A stretch of 64,000 nt of DNA from Bacteroidia bacterium. Lineage in GTDB: Bacteria > Bacteroidota > Bacteroidia > Bacteroidales > UBA932. The notes below the pieces were generated by a model that was not told the DNA's origin, ran no database searches, and worked only from the letters and a program-made list of their open reading frames with translations. A program made the translations under genes and the position numbers. The stretch spans positions 42,593 through 106,592 of the forward strand of contig SABC01000001.1 of assembly GCA_009929175.1 (NCBI GenBank), written 5' to 3'. Of the stretch, positions 62,295 to 64,000 are shown piece after piece (the first letter of the stretch is position 1; the number at the start of each line of letters is the position of its first letter).

Positions 62295-63806
62295 GTGAAA
62301 AAACTTTTTTTAATACTCTCCCTGCTCCTCATAGCAGTAATACCTGCCTCTGCAGAGTTACAGGACAACGCTCCTGGCATTGAACAATCACAAAAACAAG
62401 ATAGTACAGTCGTTACAACAGAGGAGGCCGCGGCTTTGACCTCCGTTGTGGATACTACGCCTGTTGTAGCTCCAAACCCTTACAAGGATATCCTTGCAAA
62501 AAAAGAGTTTGTTTTCAATATCGGATCCATACTTAGGGGAATCCTGGGCATGGCAGTATTGGTTCTTATTGCCTGGCTATTCAGTGCCGATCGCAAAAAA
62601 GTAAACTGGAAGACTGTAGGTTTCGCTCTGTTCCTTCAATTCATAATTGCAATTTCTGTAATTGCCTTCCCGGCTGTACAATCCATTTTTGAATTTTTGG
62701 GAAGTCTCTTTGTTGCTGTACTTGACTGGACCAAAGCAGGGTCCAACTTCCTGTTTGGTTCACTAATGAACATCGAAAGCTTTGGTTTTATTTTTGTCCT
62801 CCAGATACTTCCCACCATAATTTTCTTCTCTGCACTAACAAGCCTTTTCTTTTACCTTGGTATACTGCAGAGAGTTGTTTGGGCGATGGCCTGGTTACTG
62901 ACCAAAGGTCTCAACCTCACTGGTGCCGAGTCACTCTCTACTGCCGGCAACATTTTCCTGGGACAAACAGAAGCCCCTCTGATGGTAAAAGAATATATAC
63001 CCAAGATGACCAAAAGTGAGATCATGCTCATTATGACTGCGGGTATGTCTACAATGGCCGGCGGCGTATTGGCAGCATACATCGGAATGCTCGGTGGCGG
63101 AGACAGGGTTATGGAACTGGAATTTGCAAAACACCTTCTATCTGCATCCATAATGGCAGCCCCTGGAGCAATAGCAATGGCCAAAATACTTAAACCTCAA
63201 ACCGAGGAGATAGACAACAGCGTTGAGGTCCCAAAAGAAAAAATTGGTAAAAACGTTTTGGACGCAATCTCCAACGGCACTACGGAAGGTCTCAAACTTG
63301 CTGCCAATGTAGGAGCCATGTTATTGGTATTCTACGCACTCATTGCCGGCTTCAACGCAATTTTCATGAAAATCGGAGACCTTACTTCCCTGAATGGTTT
63401 TATTTCGGATCTGACAAACAATCGTTTTGATGGACTTTCAATGCAATTTATCCTGTCATATCTTTTTGCTCCCGTCATTTGGCTTACCGGAGTATCCGGC
63501 AGTGACATTGACCTCGTAGGGCGTCTGTTGGGTGAAAAACTTATCATGACCGAATTCATAGGATACCAAAGCCTTGCAGAGATGATTCAGAATGGGGCAT
63601 TCACCAACTCCAAATCAGTGATAATGGCAACGTATGTCTTGTGCGGGTTTGCCAACTTTGCCTCAATAGGTATTATCATCGGCGGAGTCGGAGGAATGGC
63701 TCCAAACCAAAAACCTATATTGTCCGCCTACGGATTTCGTGCCCTGCTAGGCTCCACCCTGGTAGCCCTAATGAGCGCCGCCATGATCGGCATGCTCATC
63801 GCCTAA
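62295..63806 (+). CDS. NupC/CNT family nucleoside transporter
   Basis: The C-terminal ~410 residues form a concentrative nucleoside transporter with about nine or more hydrophobic segments. Family motifs include GNIFLGQTEAPLMVKEYI, a substrate-contact loop, and GFANFASIGIIIGGVGGMAPNQ near the end. It imports nucleosides with Na+ or H+. The first ~75 residues are unusual: a signal-peptide-like stretch (MKKLFLILSLLLIAVIPASA) followed by a polar low-complexity region. The start codon is GTG at 62295. The gene stands alone after the divergent tgt promoter. Confidence 0.9.
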   Translation: MKKLFLILSLLLIAVIPASAELQDNAPGIEQSQKQDSTVVTTEEAAALTSVVDTTPVVAPNPYKDILAKKEFVFNIGSILRGILGMAVLVLIAWLFSADRKKVNWKTVGFALFLQFIIAISVIAFPAVQSIFEFLGSLFVAVLDWTKAGSNFLFGSLMNIESFGFIFVLQILPTIIFFSALTSLFFYLGILQRVVWAMAWLLTKGLNLTGAESLSTAGNIFLGQTEAPLMVKEYIPKMTKSEIMLIMTAGMSTMAGGVLAAYIGMLGGGDRVMELEFAKHLLSASIMAAPGAIAMAKILKPQTEEIDNSVEVPKEKIGKNVLDAISNGTTEGLKLAANVGAMLLVFYALIAGFNAIFMKIGDLTSLNGFISDLTNNRFDGLSMQFILSYLFAPVIWLTGVSGSDIDLVGRLLGEKLIMTEFIGYQSLAEMIQNGAFTNSKSVIMATYVLCGFANFASIGIIIGGVGGMAPNQKPILSAYGFRALLGSTLVALMSAAMIGMLIA

Positions 63807-63820
63807 CCACGCACACATCC

Positions 63821-63976
63821 ATCCCTCGGATAAATTAACAAGTGCCTGCCTTGCAGAGCTTTGCAGCCAAACGAATGATCCCTCGGATAAATTAACATGT
63901 TGCTGCCTTGCAGAGAGTTGCAGCTTCCCGATCATTTTCAACCACTTGCGGGATTGATCCCTCGGATAAATTAACA
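63821..63976. repeat. short direct repeat array at window edge
   Basis: ATCCCTCGGATAAATTAACA occurs perfectly three times, at 63821-63840, 63878-63897 and 63957-63976. The first two copies are followed by a second related block (CTGCCTTGCAGAG then TTGCAGC), so the unit is about 45 nt. The distances between starts are 57 and 79 nt. The array may continue beyond the window. On the minus strand the first two units can be read as a 15-residue peptide repeat (LQxSARQxxVNLSEG), but the third is out of frame, so coding is doubtful. Confidence 0.8.
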
Positions 63977-64000
63977 ACATCTTTATATTCAGGTTATTTG

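Noticed and set aside
63821-63976. CRISPR array
   Set aside because: The repeats are only 20 nt, spacer lengths differ (37 and 59 nt), the spacers resemble each other, and no cas genes are seen.
63768-63980. 70-residue minus-strand ORF over the repeat array
   Set aside because: Its repeats follow the DNA repeats, the third copy is in another frame, and it overlaps the transporter gene end; coding is not supported.

Overview
The window reads as a chromosomal segment of an anaerobic Bacteroidetes bacterium, most likely of the order Bacteroidales. Three things point there. Many genes are preceded by the Bacteroidetes-type -7 box TAnnTTTG, sometimes with a TTTG element 19-20 bp upstream. Several families are typical of the phylum: HU-CCDC81, GSCFA, DUF5117-type metalloprotease, TonB receptor with a CarboxypepD_reg domain, and the rseC-rnfBCDGEA order. 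The energy genes are anaerobic: a trimeric [FeFe] hydrogenase and an Rnf complex. I see no insertion sequence, prophage, CRISPR array or rRNA. Gene density is very high and many neighbours overlap by 4-30 nt.

Layout. 1-5.4 kb: dnaG, metG, an inner-membrane HU-CCDC81 protein, and tRNA-Asn with its own promoter and terminator. 5.4-9.7 kb: sbcD-sbcC. 9.8-15.2 kb (minus strand): a hydrogenase operon hydC-hydB-hydA, in which HydB carries an unusual C-terminal GltD-like flavoprotein. 15.2-20.3 kb: a divergent membrane AraC regulator, a SIMPL protein, a MATE exporter and a serine hydrolase. 20.2-28.2 kb (minus): an RND efflux operon (HlyD, RND, TolC) ending in a TonB-dependent receptor. 28.3-37.5 kb: molybdenum cofactor genes (trmH-like, a shortened moaA, moaC, a MOSC-MoaB fusion), a minus-strand NapH-like ferredoxin and metalloprotease pair, then a WtpB/WtpC-type molybdate/tungstate transporter coupled to a second serine hydrolase. 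37.5-50.7 kb (minus): about 16 tightly packed genes running from two M23 peptidases through merR, nif3, dnaB and rseC to a complete rnfBCDGEA and a TPR protein. 50.8-56.5 kb: alaS, an LptF/G-type permease, fmt, thiN. 56.6-62.2 kb: hup, GSCFA, queG, a threonine dehydrogenase, a second LptF/G permease and tgt. 62.3-63.8 kb: a CNT nucleoside transporter. The window ends in a short repeat array.

How they fit together. Rnf couples ferredoxin and NAD(H) to an ion gradient, while the HydABC-type hydrogenase disposes of electrons from ferredoxin and NADH as H2. The extra GltD-like domain on HydB suggests an additional NAD(P)H entry or exit site. The moa/wtp genes imply a molybdo- or tungsto-enzyme encoded elsewhere. 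queG and tgt both belong to queuosine modification of tRNA, and two LptF/G-like proteins are encoded separately, as is common for the LPS export permease.

The most interesting points are the HydB-GltD fusion, three genes whose start codon sits 4-5 nt after the -7 box (candidate leaderless mRNAs), a perfect inverted repeat between the AraC regulator and the hydrogenase operon, a MoaA lacking a central segment, a Tgt lacking the usual zinc cysteines, and the repeat array at the right edge.
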